From: Gemmatimonadota bacterium
Lineage (GTDB): Bacteria; Gemmatimonadota; Gemmatimonadetes; Longimicrobiales; Gaopeijiaceae
Length of the DNA: 64,000 bases
Assembly: GCA_022823145.1 (NCBI GenBank)
Contig: JAJDXS010000016.1
Coordinates: forward strand, 1-64,000
Direction of reading: 5' to 3'
Shown: positions 52,569 to 62,371 of the stretch, one piece after another
Layout of the letters: each line of letters opens with the position of its first letter
Position numbering within the stretch: the first letter of the stretch is position 1
Notes under the pieces: model-generated
What the model saw: the letters and a program-made list of their open reading frames with translations, nothing else
Told to the model about the DNA's origin: nothing
The model's database searches: none
Translations under genes and position numbers: made by a program

Positions 52569-53495
52569 GTGTGTACCCCCGAATACCACCGCCCGGTGCT
52601 GGTGGACGAAGTCATGCGGTACCTGATCGGTGGGAGCGGTCTCTACCTCGATGGGACGATAGGGGGCGGGGGACACGCACACGCCGTTCTCGAACGGTGC
52701 CCGAGCTGCCGAGTGGTGGGCCTCGACAGCGACGGCGAGGCGCTCGATGCGGCGCGCGCCCGGCTTTCGGGTTTTCACGGTCGGGTCCGGCTGGTGCGGA
52801 TGTCCTTCAGTGAGGTGGGGGACGACCTCCAACTGCGCGTCGAGGGGCTGGCTGGAGCACTCCTCGACCTGGGAGTGAGTTCGCGGCAACTCGACAGCGA
52901 TCGTCGCGGCTTCACCTTCCGCCGCGGGGTCGCGCTCGACATGAGGATGGATTCGGAGGGGGCGCTCACGGCCGAGGGGTTTCTGGCCAGGGCGTCGAAA
53001 GGGGAACTGATGGCGGCGCTCCGCGCAGGACAGGCGCCCAGATGCGCGTCACTGGCCAACCGCATCGTGCGGCGCCGCGCGGAGCGTCCCCTCCGGACCA
53101 GCGACGACCTGGTGGCGGTCCTGGAATCGGTGCTCGCGCGCCGTGCCACCCACGCGGAGAAGGCGCGCCTCTTCCAGGCCCTGCGAATCCGTGTCAACGA
53201 CGAGATCGAGGCCCTCAGCGTCGCGCTCCCTGCGATCCGGGAGCTGCTCCGCCCGGGGGCGACGCTGGTCGTCATCTCCTACCACTCCGTCGAGGACGGG
53301 CTGGTGAAGCGCGCCTTCCGCGAGTGGAGCGACCCTGCGCACGGCCTGCCGCCGCGGCTGCCGGTTCGCGACTCCGAACTGACCGCGCTGGGGACCGTGC
53401 TGACCAGGAAGCCGGTCAAGCCGGGCGCCGAGGAGATCGCGGCCAACCCGCGGGCGCGCCCCGCACGGCTCAGGGCATGGAGGAGGGCGGCATGA
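52569..53495 (+). CDS. rsmH: 16S rRNA (cytosine1402-N4)-methyltransferase
   Basis: 308 aa from GTG 52569; GTG 52563 is an alternative. GAGGGG at 52554-52559 is better spaced for 52569. Hallmarks are EYHRPVLVDEVMRYL, the SAM site LYLDGTIGGGGHAHAVLE, LGVSSRQLDSDRRGFTFR, LDMRMD and VISYHSVEDGLVKRAF. It methylates C1402 in the ribosomal P site. Its stop overlaps the ftsL start (ATGA). Confidence 0.93.
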   Translation: MCTPEYHRPVLVDEVMRYLIGGSGLYLDGTIGGGGHAHAVLERCPSCRVVGLDSDGEALDAARARLSGFHGRVRLVRMSFSEVGDDLQLRVEGLAGALLDLGVSSRQLDSDRRGFTFRRGVALDMRMDSEGALTAEGFLARASKGELMAALRAGQAPRCASLANRIVRRRAERPLRTSDDLVAVLESVLARRATHAEKARLFQALRIRVNDEIEALSVALPAIRELLRPGATLVVISYHSVEDGLVKRAFREWSDPAHGLPPRLPVRDSELTALGTVLTRKPVKPGAEEIAANPRARPARLRAWRRAA

Positions 53496-53776
53496 AGAAC
53501 GGAAGGCTGCTCCCGAAGGCGATACTCCTGCTCGCGGTCGTGCTGGTTTCTCTCACTACGGTAGCGTGGCGCCAGTCCACGACCCGGGAGACGATGGAGG
53601 AGTTGGCCGCGGCCGAACGTGAGCTGGCGATAGCCATCGATGAGCAGGAAGAGCTGTCCCGCGATCTGTCCGCGATGGAGACGCGCCCGTGGATCGGCGC
53701 GGAGGCTGCGAGGCGTCTGGGGATGCGCGCGCCGACCGAGAATGAGGTGGTGATCGCGCCGGGAGGTGAGAGGTGA
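53492..53776 (+). CDS. ftsL: cell division protein FtsL
   Basis: 94 aa from ATG 53492 (ATGA overlap). One transmembrane helix (AILLLAVVLVSLTTVAW) followed by a coiled coil (TMEELAAAERELAIAIDEQEELSRDL), the normal FtsL/DivIC layout. Called mainly by position between rsmH and ftsI, by length and topology, since FtsL sequences are poorly conserved. It would link FtsI and FtsW at the septum. Confidence 0.8.
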   Translation: MKNGRLLPKAILLLAVVLVSLTTVAWRQSTTRETMEELAAAERELAIAIDEQEELSRDLSAMETRPWIGAEAARRLGMRAPTENEVVIAPGGER

Positions 53777-55770
53777 GGCCCGTGCGCAGGTCCGGCGGCA
53801 AGCCGCGCAACGTCCGTGCCCGGCGCCGGCTGCTGCTGGTGTTCTGGCTCGTGCTGGCCGCTCTGATGATCGCCCGCTCGGTCGAGGTGCAGGTGATCGA
53901 GCGGGACGCCTGGGTGCAGGACGCACTAAGCCAGCACCGCATGACGCGGATCGTCCCGGCTCCGCGGGGACGCATTCTCGACCGCAACGGGGGTGAACTC
54001 GCGGTCAGTCACTGGAGGGCCCGGGTCGCAGTCGCGCCCAACGAGATCCTCGACCGTGAAGATGTCGCCGAGGCGCTGCTCGCGAACCTTGGCCTGTCTC
54101 GCGCGCAAGCCCGGCGCGTGTCCGGGTCGACACGAACGTGGCACGTAGTCCCGGGACGGTACTCCATGACACAGGTGGCGGCGCTGCGGGGGATCCGCGG
54201 AGTGCACGTCGAGGGCGAACTGCGCCGTCTGTACCCGCGTGAAGGGCTGGCCCGGGGCTTGCTTGGCATTGTGCTCGATGGAACAGGCAGGGAAGGGGTC
54301 GAGCAGTCCATGGATTCAGTGTTGGCGGGGAAGAGCGGCCGCGAGATTGTGGCGCGCAACTACCGCGGCCGCGAAATCCCCGGGCAGGTCGTAACGATGG
54401 AGCCTCCGGTCGCCGGGCGGGACGTGGTTCTCACCATCGATCAGGATCTGCAGGAGATCAGCGAGGAGATGCTCGCCAACGCGCTGGAGTCCACCGGGGC
54501 GCGCGGCGGCGATCTCATCGTCACCGATCCCCGGACGGGTGAAATCCTTGCGATGACCTCGGTCGTCAACGGTTCCGCCGGCGCTCTTTCAGCCGTAAAC
54601 ACGAGCTACGAGCCCGGGTCCACGATCAAGCCGTTCACGGCTGCGGCGTTGTTGAGGCACGGCGTGGCTTCACTCGACGATTCGGTCGATACGGGCGACG
54701 GCAGCTGGGTCGTGAACGGGCGCACGATCACCGACATTCAGAGGGGTGGGTGGATGTCGCTGCACGATGTGGTCATGGAGTCGTCCAACGTCGGCATCGC
54801 CAAGTTCACCGACCGGCTGACCCGCGGCCAGCAATACACCACACTGCGGGACTTCGGGTTCGGGACTCCGACGGGCGTCCCGTTGCCGGCCGAAGCGACA
54901 GGTCTGCTCCGCCGGCCGGAAATGTGGAGCGAGCAGTCCGCGCATTCCCTGGCGTTCGGGTACGAGCTCTCGGTGACGCCGCTGCAGATGGCCATGGCGT
55001 TCGGTGCGCTCGCCAACGGCGGTATTCTCATGGAGCCGCTGCTGATCAGGGAGGTTCACAACCGGGCGGGAGAACCTGTCCGCTTCGGCAGACCGCGGGC
55101 GATCCGCCGGGTGATGCCGGAATGGGTCAGCGAGACGCTGACACCCGTCCTGGTGGACGTGGTCGACAACGGCACCGGTACCCGCGCACGCATGTCCTCG
55201 TTTCAGGTGGCCGGCAAGAGCGGAACCGCGCGAGCCACCGGCACCGGCGGGCGCTACGAGAGTGGAGCCTACCACGCGTCTTTCGGAGCCTGGTTCCCGG
55301 CCGACGATCCGCAGCTGCTCTTCTTCGTCAAGCTGGACCGGCCCTCCGGCGTCTACTATGGGGGTGCGACCGCCGCGCCGGTCACACGCGCCACGCTGGA
55401 GAGCCTGCTTTCGGCCCGCCAGTCGCCGATCGATCGAGCCGCGCTGGCCCGCGCGCAGCGCGACCGACGGGCACCGCCGCCTGCAGAGCCACTGGTCCGC
55501 TTCGCCGTGGCGACGGAGCAGGCTGTGGAGGAGAGGCTTGGGGAGATGAGGGCGTGGACCGCTGCCGGCGGCTCGTCGGCCGCCCGCGACCGCGAGATGA
55601 TCGTGCCCGACCTGCAGGGAGCTTCCCTGAGGGTAGCGCTGCGCAGACTCCACAAGATGGGCCTGAGGGTGCATCTCGAGGGGGGTGGTACGGTCGCCGC
55701 GACGGATCCGGGCGGAGGGACCGCGATCAGCCCGGGGGACACCATCCGCGTGGTGGGGCGGGGGAGGTGA
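53773..55770 (+). CDS. ftsI: penicillin-binding protein 2/3 (FtsI) with PASTA domain
   Basis: 665 aa, GTG start in GTGA overlap. One transmembrane helix near residues 18-40, then the PBP dimer domain (PRGRILDRNGGELAVS) and the transpeptidase: catalytic Ser283 in GSTIKP, SxN motif SSN in VMESSNVGIAKF, and KSGT at about Lys482. The last 60 residues (MIVPDLQGASLRVALRRLHKMGLRVHLEG) form a PASTA domain, seen in SpoVD/FtsI of several phyla but not E. coli. It cross-links septal peptidoglycan. Confidence 0.93.
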   Translation: MRPVRRSGGKPRNVRARRRLLLVFWLVLAALMIARSVEVQVIERDAWVQDALSQHRMTRIVPAPRGRILDRNGGELAVSHWRARVAVAPNEILDREDVAEALLANLGLSRAQARRVSGSTRTWHVVPGRYSMTQVAALRGIRGVHVEGELRRLYPREGLARGLLGIVLDGTGREGVEQSMDSVLAGKSGREIVARNYRGREIPGQVVTMEPPVAGRDVVLTIDQDLQEISEEMLANALESTGARGGDLIVTDPRTGEILAMTSVVNGSAGALSAVNTSYEPGSTIKPFTAAALLRHGVASLDDSVDTGDGSWVVNGRTITDIQRGGWMSLHDVVMESSNVGIAKFTDRLTRGQQYTTLRDFGFGTPTGVPLPAEATGLLRRPEMWSEQSAHSLAFGYELSVTPLQMAMAFGALANGGILMEPLLIREVHNRAGEPVRFGRPRAIRRVMPEWVSETLTPVLVDVVDNGTGTRARMSSFQVAGKSGTARATGTGGRYESGAYHASFGAWFPADDPQLLFFVKLDRPSGVYYGGATAAPVTRATLESLLSARQSPIDRAALARAQRDRRAPPPAEPLVRFAVATEQAVEERLGEMRAWTAAGGSSAARDREMIVPDLQGASLRVALRRLHKMGLRVHLEGGGTVAATDPGGGTAISPGDTIRVVGRGR

Positions 55771-55778
55771 CGGTGAGC

Positions 55779-57251
55779 ATGGACCGGGTGGTTACCGCGC
55801 TGGAGGATGCGGGGGTCGGCGTCAGGGCAATGATCCCGGCAGGTGGCGCCCTGGCGGACATCGCGGTGAACGGCGTGCAGCAGGACTCGCGCGCGGTGGC
55901 GCCGGGCGACCTCTTCGTGGCGTGGTCGGGGCACGCGCACGATGCGCACGACTACCTGCCCGCGGCCGCGGCGGCGGGGGCTGCCGCTGCAATCGTCGAG
56001 AGGCCTGTCGCCGATACTCCGCTGCCGCAGTTCCAGGTCGACAACGCCAGACTGGCCGCCGCGGTCGCATCCGGACTCGTGGCGGGCTCGCCGTGGCGGT
56101 CGCTTCGCACCGTGGGCGTGACCGGCACGAACGGCAAGACCACAACCGCGCTCCTGCTGCGCGAACTGCTGGCGCCGGAGGGACCTGCGGCGGCGATCGG
56201 CACGCTGGGCGTTGTCGGCGCGGATGGCCGGGTGCTGGACGGTAGCGAAGGGCTCACGACGCCCGGCCCCGTCCAGATCGCGGCCCGGTTGGCTGAACTC
56301 GCGCGCGAGGGGGTCCGCGGCGTGGTGCTGGAGACCTCGTCCCACGCGCTGGACCAGTTCCGGCTCGACGGAGTGCGCTTCGATGTCATGGCCTTCACCA
56401 ACCTGACGCGAGACCACCTGGACTATCACGGCACCCTGGATCGGTACCTGGCCGCGAAGGCCCGGTTGCTGGAGCTGGGCAAGGAAGGCTCCACGGCGGT
56501 GATCAACGCAGACGACCCTGCCTGGCGCGCGTTGCACCCGGCCGGGACCACATTCACCTACGGCCTGGCCCCCGACGCCGACATTCGTGCGGATCGGCTC
56601 GAACTTTCCGCGCGCCATTCCCGCTTCGAACTCGTGGCGCGCGGGGGGCGGGAGCCCGTCGTCCTGCCCCTGCCGGGCCGTTTCAACGTCTCGAACGCAC
56701 TGTGCGCGGCCGCCGGCGCGCTGGCCCTCGGGCGCCCGCTCGCAGCCGTCGCAGCCGGCCTGCGGGACGCCTCCCCCGTGCCGGGGCGCCTCGAACGCAT
56801 CGCCAGCGACCCCTTCGACGTACTGGTCGACTTCGCCCACACCCCCGACGCCCTCGAGCAGATCCTGAAGACCATGAAGCCGCTGGTCGCGGGGCGGCTG
56901 ATCGTCGTCTTCGGCGCGGGCGGCGACCGCGACCCGACCAAGCGGCCCGCGATGGGAGCCGCCGTGGCGCGGCACGCCGACATCGCGGTCGTCACCTCCG
57001 ACAACCCCCGCACGGAGGACCCCGCGGCGATCGCAGCAGAGGTGTCGGCAGGCGTGCGAGGGTGCGAATCGGTCGAGATTGTGGATCGCCTGAGCGCCAT
57101 TCACTGGGCGCTGGATGCGGCCCGCCCCGGCGACACCGTGATTCTCGCCGGGAAGGGGCACGAGACCTACCAGGTCGTGGGCACGGAAAAGCTCCCCTTC
57201 GAAGAGCGCCGCATCGTGGAGAAGCGCCTCGCGGGGAGGGTCGCATCGTGA
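55779..57251 (+). CDS. murE: UDP-N-acetylmuramoyl-tripeptide synthetase (meso-DAP adding)
   Basis: 490 aa from ATG 55779, which has GGAGGTGA 8 bases upstream; GTG 55767 and 55773 are alternatives. ATP site GVTGTNGKTTTALLLREL; LETSSHALDQFRLDG; and DNPR (SDNPRTEDPAAIA) near residue 405, the motif that selects meso-diaminopimelate. The Mur ligase N-terminal domain (VQQDSRAVAPGDLFVAWSG) is complete. It adds mDAP to UDP-MurNAc-L-Ala-D-Glu, so the wall is of Gram-negative type. Confidence 0.95.
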   Translation: MDRVVTALEDAGVGVRAMIPAGGALADIAVNGVQQDSRAVAPGDLFVAWSGHAHDAHDYLPAAAAAGAAAAIVERPVADTPLPQFQVDNARLAAAVASGLVAGSPWRSLRTVGVTGTNGKTTTALLLRELLAPEGPAAAIGTLGVVGADGRVLDGSEGLTTPGPVQIAARLAELAREGVRGVVLETSSHALDQFRLDGVRFDVMAFTNLTRDHLDYHGTLDRYLAAKARLLELGKEGSTAVINADDPAWRALHPAGTTFTYGLAPDADIRADRLELSARHSRFELVARGGREPVVLPLPGRFNVSNALCAAAGALALGRPLAAVAAGLRDASPVPGRLERIASDPFDVLVDFAHTPDALEQILKTMKPLVAGRLIVVFGAGGDRDPTKRPAMGAAVARHADIAVVTSDNPRTEDPAAIAAEVSAGVRGCESVEIVDRLSAIHWALDAARPGDTVILAGKGHETYQVVGTEKLPFEERRIVEKRLAGRVAS

Positions 57252-58615
57252 GCGGCTTCCACTGGACCGACGCGAAGGTACGGCGCGCGCTGGGCCTGGC
57301 GGGGGGAGACTCCGCCGTGCGCTACCGCGGCATCTCCACCGACACCCGGACGCTGCGCCCCGGCGACATCTTCGTGGCGATCGCGGGCGAGCGCTTTGAT
57401 GGTCACGACTTCATCCCTCGCGCGCTGCGGGCGGGATGCGCGGCCGTTGTGTCAGCGCGCGCACGCGGTGACCTGCCAGTCGCCGTCTACCGGGTGTCCG
57501 ACACCCTGAAGGCGCTGGGGGACCTCGCCCTCCACCGACGCATGCAGCTGGACGTGCCGGTCGTGGGGATCACCGGTTCGTCGGGCAAGACGACCGTCAA
57601 GGACCTCACCCTGGGCGCCCTTGGCACGGCGCTCAGTCCGCACGGCACGACCGCCAACGAGAACAACCGCGTCGGCACGCCGCTCACCATCCTGTCCGCG
57701 CCCGAAACCGCCCGTGCCCTGGTGCTCGAACTCGGCACCAACGAACCGGGCGAGATCGCCGAACTGGCCCGCATCGCGCGGCCCACGATCGGCGTCGTCA
57801 CGACCGTATCCGAAACGCACGTCGAACGCCTCGGCGACTTCGAGGGCGTCCTTTCCGAAAAGCTCGACCTGCTCAGCGGCATGCACCCCGGCGGCCGGGC
57901 CGTGGTCGGCGAGGAGCCCCCCGATCTCGCGGTGGCCTCCCGCGGCATCCACCCCGGCGTTGCGGTGGCCGGCCTGTCCCGGCGGGCCGATCGCGAACTG
58001 CGCCCTCGCGACGCCCGGCTGCGCGACGACGGCACGTACGAATTCACGTGGATGGGCCAGCCCGTCTCGTTGCGGATCCCCGGCGCGCACAACCTCTACA
58101 ACGCGCTCCTGGCCCTGACCGTCGCACACCTGCTGGAAGTCGATCCCGCGGAAGCGGCGGCGGGCGTGTCGGCCGTGGGGCCGGGGCCGATGAGAGGTGA
58201 AGTACGCAGGCTGCGAAGCCTGACCCTCCTCGTCGACTGCTACAACGCCAACGCGGCCGGGGTGGAGGCCGCGGTGCGCACGCTCGAGGAGATGGCGGCA
58301 CCCGGCCGCCGCGTTGCCGTCCTGGGCACCATGCTGGAACTGGGCGAGCGCTCGGCCGCGATCCACTGCGACACGCTTGCCCGCGTGCTGCGAGCCGGGA
58401 TCGACCGCTACGTCCTGACCGGCGCCTTCGCCCACGCCGCGCGCTGCTACCCGGACGACCGGATCGACCTGGTGGAGGGCATCGACGAGCTGGCCGAGCG
58501 CCTTCCGGGTCTTGCCCGGCCCGGTGACACGCTGCTGCTGAAGGCCTCACGGGGCGTCCGGCTCGAACGCGCGATTCCGGCGCTGGAGTCCAGCTACGGG
58601 GGGAGGGCCGACTGA
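57248..58615 (+). CDS. murF: UDP-MurNAc-tripeptide--D-alanyl-D-alanine ligase
   Basis: 455 aa, GTG 57248 in GTGA overlap. N-terminal YRGISTDTRTLRPGDIFVAIAGERFDGHDF, ATP loop VVGITGSSGKTTVKDL, NENNRVGTPLTIL and ELGTNEPGEIAELARIARP are diagnostic, followed by DCYNANAAGVEAAVRTL. Adds D-Ala-D-Ala to form the pentapeptide. Its stop shares a base with the mraY start (TGATG). Confidence 0.95.
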   Translation: MSGFHWTDAKVRRALGLAGGDSAVRYRGISTDTRTLRPGDIFVAIAGERFDGHDFIPRALRAGCAAVVSARARGDLPVAVYRVSDTLKALGDLALHRRMQLDVPVVGITGSSGKTTVKDLTLGALGTALSPHGTTANENNRVGTPLTILSAPETARALVLELGTNEPGEIAELARIARPTIGVVTTVSETHVERLGDFEGVLSEKLDLLSGMHPGGRAVVGEEPPDLAVASRGIHPGVAVAGLSRRADRELRPRDARLRDDGTYEFTWMGQPVSLRIPGAHNLYNALLALTVAHLLEVDPAEAAAGVSAVGPGPMRGEVRRLRSLTLLVDCYNANAAGVEAAVRTLEEMAAPGRRVAVLGTMLELGERSAAIHCDTLARVLRAGIDRYVLTGAFAHAARCYPDDRIDLVEGIDELAERLPGLARPGDTLLLKASRGVRLERAIPALESSYGGRAD

Positions 58616-59721
58616 TGCTCTACCACCTTCTGCCCAGCCTGGAAGACCTCCACATCGTCTTCAACCTCTTCAACTACCTCACCGTCCGGTCGGCGGGGGC
58701 GATGGCCACGGGTCTGATCCTGACACTGCTCCTGGGCGGCCGCTTCATCGCCTGGCTGAAGCGCCGCGGGATCGTCGACGCACCCAGAAGCGCCGCCGAC
58801 GAGGGGGACGCGACGGGCCGGAAGGCCAACATGGGCGGCCTGCTCATCGTGGGCGTGGTTGCGGCGTCCACCGTCCTGTGGGCCGAGATGACCAACCCCT
58901 ACACACTGATCGCCCTGCTGGTGATGCTGTGGATGGGCGCGCTCGGGTTCCTCGACGACTACCTGAAGGTGGTGCGGCGGTCGCCCCGCGGGCTCGTGCA
59001 GCGCTACAAGTGGGCGGGTTCGATCGTGCTGAGTCTCGCGCTCGGGCTCTATCTGGTCCTCTGGGGCCCTGATTCGCCGGTGGGCCCGACGACGACCAAC
59101 CTCCCGGTGTTCGACGAGTGGCAGCTCGTCATCTGGCCTCCTGCCTACCTGCTGTGGGTCGCGCTGGTCATCAACGGTTCGACGCACGGCGTGAACATGA
59201 CCGATGGTCTCGATGGCCTGGCCCCGGGGCTCGTCGCGATCGCGGTCGGAACCTTCGGCGTCTTCGCCTACGTGATCGGGCGTGTGGACACCTCGGACTA
59301 CCTGGGCCTGCTTTACCTGCCCGGCGCGGGAGAGCTGGCGGTCTTCGCCGCCGCGATCATGGGCACGGCGCTGGGGTTCCTGTGGTTCAACGCCCAGCCC
59401 GCCCGCGTGATCATGGGCGACACGGGGTCGCTCGCGCTGGGCGGGGCGATCGGCGCGATCGCGGTCCTGCTCAAGGCCGAACTCCTCCTGCTGGCGGTCG
59501 GCGGCGTGTTCGTCGTGGAGGCGGCCTCGGTGATCGTCCAGACGCGGTACTTCAAATACACGAAATGGCGATATGGAGAGGGTCGGCGCGTGTTCAGGTG
59601 CGCGCCCGTTCATCACCACTTCCAGATGCTCGGATGGAAGAACGAGCAGATCGTGGTGCGGTTCTGGATCCTCGGAATCCTCTGCGCGATGGTCGGCTTT
59701 GCGACCCTCAAGCTGCGTTGA
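58615..59721 (+). CDS. mraY: phospho-N-acetylmuramoyl-pentapeptide transferase
   Basis: 368 aa with about ten transmembrane helices. GRKANMGGLLIVG, GFLDDYLKVVRRSPRGL (catalytic DD), the NMTDGLDGLAPG motif, MGDTGSLALGGAIGAIA and the C-terminal FRCAPVHHHFQMLGW are all present. Transfers phospho-MurNAc-pentapeptide to undecaprenyl phosphate, making lipid I at the inner membrane. Confidence 0.96.
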   Translation: MLYHLLPSLEDLHIVFNLFNYLTVRSAGAMATGLILTLLLGGRFIAWLKRRGIVDAPRSAADEGDATGRKANMGGLLIVGVVAASTVLWAEMTNPYTLIALLVMLWMGALGFLDDYLKVVRRSPRGLVQRYKWAGSIVLSLALGLYLVLWGPDSPVGPTTTNLPVFDEWQLVIWPPAYLLWVALVINGSTHGVNMTDGLDGLAPGLVAIAVGTFGVFAYVIGRVDTSDYLGLLYLPGAGELAVFAAAIMGTALGFLWFNAQPARVIMGDTGSLALGGAIGAIAVLLKAELLLLAVGGVFVVEAASVIVQTRYFKYTKWRYGEGRRVFRCAPVHHHFQMLGWKNEQIVVRFWILGILCAMVGFATLKLR

Positions 59722-59725
59722 AGGC

Positions 59726-61147
59726 GTGAAGGAGAAACGGGAAAAGGTTGCTGTCATCGGGCTCGGCGAGAGCGGTGAGGCCGCGGCGCGGCTGGCCCTG
59801 GCGAAAGGAGCACAGGTACATGTCACAGACACGCATGGCACGGACTCGGACGGTCACGACGCAATTGCAGCCCGTGGTGCAGCCCTCCGCGATCTCGGAG
59901 CCGATGTCCGGCTGGGAGGACACGCCGTGGAGGAGATCGCCGGGGCGGACACCGTCGTCGTCAGTCCCGGAATCCCACCCGGAGTACCCGTTCTCGCTGC
60001 CCTACGTGCTCGGGGCGTCGATTGGATATCGGAGCCTGAGTTCGCCGGCCGGTTCATCGAGAGTCCACTGACGATCGTGACCGGAACGAACGGGAAGACC
60101 ACCACCGCCGCCCTGTGCGCGCATCTGCTTTGCGCGGGGGGTGTGGACGCGGCGCTGGGCGGCAACATCGGCGGGGGCCTGGGTCCGCCCGCCTCCGCCC
60201 TGGCGCTCGTCGACCCCGCCCCGGAGCGCATGGTGATGGAGATGTCCTCGTTCCAGCTCGCGGACATCCGCGACCTGACACCCGATGTGGGCGTCATGAC
60301 CAACCTCGGCGTCGATCACATGGACCGCTACGAGTCCGTGGACGACTACCACAGCGACAAGCGGCGGCTCTTCGAGGCCGGTGACGGGCAAACGACCTGG
60401 GTAATCAACGGCGATGACCCCGCGGTGCTCGCGATGGCGGCTCCGTTCCCCGGCACGCGGCTCCGGTTCTCGCTCGACGGGCCTCTCGTACCCGGGGCGT
60501 GGCTGGAGGAGGGGCGCCTGATGGTGGACCTGGGCGATACGGGGACTCCCTGCCGCGTGGCGGACGCCGGCGACGTGGCGCTGCTGGGGCGCCACAACCT
60601 CGCGAACGCCCTGGCCGCACTCCTTGCCGCCGTCGCGTCGGGGGCGACCGATGCCTTCCTCGCACCGGGGGCCGCCGCGCCGGCCCTCGGATCCTTTCCG
60701 CCGCTTCCCCATCGGCTCGAGCCGGTAGGGGTGGTGGGCGGCGTGCGATGGGTGAATGACTCGAAGGCGACCAACATCGCGGCGTCGGGGAGTGCCTTGC
60801 GCAGCCTCGACGGCCCGGTCGTTCTCCTCCTGGGCGGGACCGACAAGGGCGAGGACTTTCGAGGCCTCATCCCCGCGATGCGCGGGAAGGTCCGGGCCGT
60901 GATCACCTACGGGGCCGCTGGGGAGCGGGCCGCGCGGGAGATCACGGAAGCAGCGCCGGCGTTTCCCGTGCATCGGGTCGGCGGCCAGTTCGAAGAGGTG
61001 GTCGCGGCCGGGCAGGAGCTGGCACGGCGCGACGATGTGCTGCTGCTGGCGCCGGCGTGCTCCAGCTTCGACATGTTCGACAACTACCTGCGGCGCGGCG
61101 ACGCGTTTCGCGCGTTGGCCCGCGCAAGCGGGGAGGCGCCGGCGTGA
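59726..61147 (+). CDS. murD: UDP-N-acetylmuramoylalanine--D-glutamate ligase
   Basis: 473 aa from GTG 59726. N-terminal Rossmann KVAVIGLGESGEAAARLAL, ATP loop TIVTGTNGKTTTAALCAHL, MEMSSFQLADI and the WVNDSKATNIAASGSALRSL substrate block. Adds D-Glu to UDP-MurNAc-L-Ala. GGAG near 59711-59731 is not optimally placed, so the start rests on domain alignment. The stop overlaps ftsW (GTGA). Confidence 0.94.
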   Translation: MKEKREKVAVIGLGESGEAAARLALAKGAQVHVTDTHGTDSDGHDAIAARGAALRDLGADVRLGGHAVEEIAGADTVVVSPGIPPGVPVLAALRARGVDWISEPEFAGRFIESPLTIVTGTNGKTTTAALCAHLLCAGGVDAALGGNIGGGLGPPASALALVDPAPERMVMEMSSFQLADIRDLTPDVGVMTNLGVDHMDRYESVDDYHSDKRRLFEAGDGQTTWVINGDDPAVLAMAAPFPGTRLRFSLDGPLVPGAWLEEGRLMVDLGDTGTPCRVADAGDVALLGRHNLANALAALLAAVASGATDAFLAPGAAAPALGSFPPLPHRLEPVGVVGGVRWVNDSKATNIAASGSALRSLDGPVVLLLGGTDKGEDFRGLIPAMRGKVRAVITYGAAGERAAREITEAAPAFPVHRVGGQFEEVVAAGQELARRDDVLLLAPACSSFDMFDNYLRRGDAFRALARASGEAPA

Positions 61148-62370
61148 GGGCCGCCCGGCACCGGCGTCGGCTGCGAAGCGGTCCCTGGGCCGTCGACGTC
61201 GCCGCCCGGATTCCCCGGTCCCTCCCGGAAACCGGTCTCGGCAGGGGATGGGAGCCGGCCGCGATCGTCTTCATCACCGTGTCGCTGCTCGTCTTCGGGC
61301 TCATCACCCTGCACAGCGCCAGTTCGGTCATGGCCCAGCAGGGCGACCTTCCCCACTACCACTATGTCGCACGGCAGGGAGTCGGCGTCATGATCGGCCT
61401 GGTGATCATGGTCGTCTGCGCTTGCGTGCCGACCGAGTGGTGGAGGCAGATGGCCCACCACATCCTGCTCGCCTCGATTCTGCTCCTCGTCATCGTGGTG
61501 CTTCCCTTCACAGAGGCGATCGCTCCCAGCATCAACGGCGCGCGCAGGTGGCTGAGACTGGGCATCACCGTCCAGCCGTCGGATCTTGCCAAGCTGGCCG
61601 TGCTGATCTGGACCGCCGCGCTGGCCGTCCGGAAGCGGGAATACTTCCACAGTCTCGGAAGGGGATTGGCGCCCTTCCTCGTGGCGTGGTCGGTCGTGCT
61701 GGTTCTGGTCCTGCTCGAACCCGATCTGTCCACCGCCGTCCTCATCGCCGCCATGGGCACGACCATCGTTGTCGTGGCGGGCGCGCGGCCGGCCCACTTC
61801 GTGTTTCTGGGTCTGCTCGCGGCGCCGTTAATCGCGCCCGCGGTGACCTCGGGCTACCGGCGGTCACGCTGGGAGTCAATCCTTCTCGAGCCGGGCACCG
61901 TTCCGGACGGGGCCACCTACCAGAGCTATCAGAGCCTGGTCGCCATCGGTTCCGGGGGCGTGACCGGGGTCGGATTCGGCGAAGGACGGCAGAAGTTCGG
62001 GTTTCTGCCCGAGGCTCACAACGACTTCATCTTCGCCATGATCGGCGAGGAGTGGGGACTCGTGGGCGCCCTTGCCGTGATCCTCTGCTACGTGGCCCTG
62101 ATTGCGATGGCGTTCCGGGTCGCCCGGCGCGCCAGGAACCTGTTCAGCGAGTTGCTGGCTATCGGCGTCGCCACTCTCATCGGCCTGCAGGCCTTTCTGC
62201 ACATAGGGGTGGGGCTGGGCGTCTTTCCCACAACCGGGCTCTCGCTTCCATTCATCTCGTTCGGGCGCACCAACCTGGTGACCATGCTCGCTGCCGTGGG
62301 AATCCTGCTGGCCGTAGCGCGCGAAACGCCGGAAGGCCGGACCGGCCGAGCCGCGACGGTGGGAGGGTGA
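61144..62370 (+). CDS. ftsW: septal SEDS glycosyltransferase FtsW
   Basis: 408 aa from GTG 61144. About ten transmembrane helices after a basic N-terminus. INGARRWLRLGITVQPSDLAKLA, LLEPDLSTAVLI and AHNDFIFAMIGEEWGLVGA are the SEDS signatures (the Asp in EPDLST region is catalytic). The late motif, usually PFISYGGSS, reads PFISFGRTNLVTML here. Polymerises lipid II together with FtsI at the septum. Confidence 0.94.
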   Translation: MRAARHRRRLRSGPWAVDVAARIPRSLPETGLGRGWEPAAIVFITVSLLVFGLITLHSASSVMAQQGDLPHYHYVARQGVGVMIGLVIMVVCACVPTEWWRQMAHHILLASILLLVIVVLPFTEAIAPSINGARRWLRLGITVQPSDLAKLAVLIWTAALAVRKREYFHSLGRGLAPFLVAWSVVLVLVLLEPDLSTAVLIAAMGTTIVVVAGARPAHFVFLGLLAAPLIAPAVTSGYRRSRWESILLEPGTVPDGATYQSYQSLVAIGSGGVTGVGFGEGRQKFGFLPEAHNDFIFAMIGEEWGLVGALAVILCYVALIAMAFRVARRARNLFSELLAIGVATLIGLQAFLHIGVGLGVFPTTGLSLPFISFGRTNLVTMLAAVGILLAVARETPEGRTGRAATVGG

Positions 62371-62371
62371 C

